From: Microbacterium aurum
GTDB lineage: Bacteria; Actinomycetota; Actinomycetes; Actinomycetales; Microbacteriaceae
Direction: 5' to 3'
Assembly (NCBI RefSeq): GCF_016907815.1
Contig: NZ_JAFBCQ010000001.1
Coordinates: 1,798,001-1,862,000, forward strand
Length of the DNA stretch: 64,000 nt
Position numbers and translations under genes: made by a program. Positions 62,422 to 64,000 of the stretch are shown here, piece by piece. Every line of letters begins with the position of its first letter. The stretch's first letter is position 1. The notes under the pieces were generated by a model. It saw only the letters and a program-made list of their open reading frames with translations. It did no database searches and was not told the origin of the DNA.

Positions 62422-63207
62422 GTGACAGCGACCGGCGCGGGCGAGGGCAAGGGCTTCCTGTATCGCCTCTACAGCTCACGGCTGCGCCGCGCGCTGACCC
62501 CCGAGACGGTGCCGCACCACGTCGCGATGATGATCGACGGCAACCGCCGCTGGGCGCGGCAGTACGGCTTCGCGACCGTCGCCGACGGGCACCGCGCCGG
62601 CGCCGCCAAGATGCACGAGTTCCTGCGCTGGTGCGATGACCTCGGCATCCGCGTGGTCTCGCTGTATCTGCTGTCCACCGACAATCTGCGCAAGCGCGAT
62701 TCGCAGGAGCTCGCCGACCTCATCGAGATCATCGCCGAGCTCGCCGACGAGCTCTCCCACGAGCCGGGCTGGCGCGTGCAGCACGTGGGCCGCGACGACA
62801 TCCTGCCGCCCGACCTCGCGCGCGTGCTCCGGACCGCGGAGGACCGCACCGCGGGCAACACCGGCCTGCACGTCAACCTCGCCGTCGGCTACGGAGGACG
62901 CGGTGAGATCGTCGATGCCGTGCGGAGCATCATCGCGCAGCACCAGCAGAGCGGCGGCTCGTTCGAGGACCTTGCCGCCAGCCTCACGCCCGAGCAGATC
63001 GGCGAGCACCTCTACACCGGCGGGCAGCCCGATCCCGACCTCGTCATCCGCACCTCGGGTGAGCAGCGGCTGAGCGACTTCCTGCTGTGGCAGTCGGCGC
63101 ACTCGGAGTTCTACTTCGTGGAGGCCCTCGGCCCCGACCTCCGCGAGGTGGACTTCCTGCGCGCGATCCGCGACTACGCGACGCGCGACCGCCGTTTCGG
63201 CGGCTGA
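62422..63207 (+). CDS. uppS: Isoprenyl transferase (cis-prenyl diphosphate synthase)
   Basis: UppS condenses isopentenyl diphosphate units to the polyprenyl carrier of peptidoglycan precursors. The 261-residue protein has HVAMMIDGNRRWARQYG near residue 34 with the catalytic Asp, SLYLLSTDNLRKR, LAVGYGGRGEIVDAVR and the C-terminal DLVIRTSGEQRLSDFLLWQSAHSEFYFVEALGPDLREVDFL. The start is GTG 62422. Confidence 0.96.
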   Translation: MTATGAGEGKGFLYRLYSSRLRRALTPETVPHHVAMMIDGNRRWARQYGFATVADGHRAGAAKMHEFLRWCDDLGIRVVSLYLLSTDNLRKRDSQELADLIEIIAELADELSHEPGWRVQHVGRDDILPPDLARVLRTAEDRTAGNTGLHVNLAVGYGGRGEIVDAVRSIIAQHQQSGGSFEDLAASLTPEQIGEHLYTGGQPDPDLVIRTSGEQRLSDFLLWQSAHSEFYFVEALGPDLREVDFLRAIRDYATRDRRFGG

Positions 63208-63291
63208 TCGCGGCTTCGTCGCCCCTCGCTTCGCCACGGGCGGCGGGGCGTCGCCCTCCGCCGCCCTCCCTGATGCGCGCGGAGTGAAACA

Positions 63292-64000
63292 ATGGCAGGC
63301 GTGAGTGAACTGGAACCGCTGATCGAGACGTTCGACGCCGCCGCCGGATACCTCGACTGGGCGGCGTTCGGCCCGCTCTCTCCCGCGGTGCGCGCCGAGA
63401 TGAACGCCGACGCGGCGCTCCTCGGCACCGGTCGACGCACCGGCATCGACCTCGTCGCCTCCCGCGTGGACGAAGCCCGCGAGCTGGTCGCGACGGTCCT
63501 CGGCTGCGCCGCCGACGAGGTCGTCCTGCAGCCCTCGACGACCCACGGTCTCCTGCACGCGATGCAGGGCCTGACAGGGGCGGTGGTCGTGTCGGCGCAG
63601 GAGTTCCCCGCCCTGCGCATCACCGCGCGCCGCGCGCAGGACGCGCGGGGCCTGCTGACCGTGCGCGAGATCGACCCCGCCGACGGCATCGTCACCGTCG
63701 ACGCGGTCGCCGAAGCCCTCACCGACGACGTCACCGCCGTCGCGGTCAGCCTTGTCGACTTCCGCACCGGAGCCCTCGCCGACCTGTCGGGGCTGCGCGA
63801 GCTCATCGGCGATCGCCTGCTCATCGTCGACGCCGTGCAGGCCTTCGGCGTCGTGGATGTGGACTGGGCGGCCGCCGACGTCGTGTGCGGCAACGGGTAC
63901 AAGTGGCTGCGGGCCGGTCGCGGCACGGGATTCTCGCGCTTCTCGGACCGGGCGCGCGAGCGCATCGAGCCCGTGCTGTCGGGCATCTCCGGAATGCAGG
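63292..64000 (+). CDS. Class V aminotransferase-fold enzyme, 5' part (runs off window)
   Basis: The frame is open from ATG 63292 to the end of the window and gives 236 residues. They show the class V PLP fold: YLDWAAFGPLSPAVRAEM at the start, LQPSTTHGLLHAMQGL, IVDAVQAFGVVDVDWAAADVV with the PLP-binding Asp, and NGYKWLRAGRGTGF with the Schiff-base Lys. It resembles kynureninase or cysteine desulfurase-like enzymes; the missing C-terminus prevents a finer call. GTG 63301 is an alternative start. Confidence 0.85.
   Translation, partial: MAGVSELEPLIETFDAAAGYLDWAAFGPLSPAVRAEMNADAALLGTGRRTGIDLVASRVDEARELVATVLGCAADEVVLQPSTTHGLLHAMQGLTGAVVVSAQEFPALRITARRAQDARGLLTVREIDPADGIVTVDAVAEALTDDVTAVAVSLVDFRTGALADLSGLRELIGDRLLIVDAVQAFGVVDVDWAAADVVCGNGYKWLRAGRGTGFSRFSDRARERIEPVLSGISGMQ

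Overview
The window looks like chromosome of a high-GC actinobacterium, most likely Microbacterium or a close relative in Microbacteriaceae. The signs are a GC-rich third codon position throughout, many GTG starts, the order tRNA-Gln/glmU/prs ... rplY/pth/mfd ... mazG ... eno/ftsB-like/DUF501, the actinobacterial families DUF501 and DUF4307, and one recurrent heptamer (GGATGCC or its complement GGCATCC) scattered over both strands. The assignment is inferred from gene content and style, not from a search.

Layout. 3-4310: end of an ABC-F ATPase, a MarR regulator, tRNA-Gln, glmU and prs. 4357-16223: a P2-type ATPase; a three-gene flavin electron-transfer operon (FMN-binding lipoprotein, ApbE, and an RnfD-like membrane domain fused to a ferredoxin-NADP reductase-like domain); a two-component system facing an ABC exporter across a region with CTATGG repeats; and corA. 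16367-26732: gnd opposite gntK, a 40-residue membrane peptide, rplY, pth, a membrane protein, mfd, gdhA and a gamma-carbonic-anhydrase-like protein. 26748-42610: ppc, nhaA, mazG, hisS, an SGNH hydrolase, a DUF4442 protein, a GntR/DUF1648 pair, two truncated genes meeting at a scar (EcfT and LacI fragments), an O-methyltransferase, eno, an FtsB-like protein, DUF501, a mycosin-like subtilase and a type II NADH dehydrogenase.

42776-47352 is an accessory segment beginning at a tRNA with a UAA anticodon. It holds a coupled set: a small helical protein, a WXG-type DUF1023 hydrolase and a lipoprotein. I read this as a candidate type VII-secreted lipase/esterase toxin with a partner and a lipoprotein immunity protein. 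Behind it are an excisionase-like HTH protein, orphan genes and a broken IS3 transposase.

47352-64000 returns to ordinary chromosome: a nucleotidyltransferase-like protein, a TetR/MFS pair with a palindromic operator, VOC and WYL proteins, a D-threonine aldolase-like protein coupled to a sugar-lactone oxidase, lemA/htpX, an AlkZ-type glycosylase, an AI-2E family transporter coupled to ilvA, greA, DUF4307, a TrhA/hemolysin III protein, uppS and the start of a class V aminotransferase. Most convergent gene pairs share bidirectional hairpins. Several nested palindromes and repeat-derived in-frame inserts (ABC-F, mazG, hisS) suggest that small repeats have moved in this genome.
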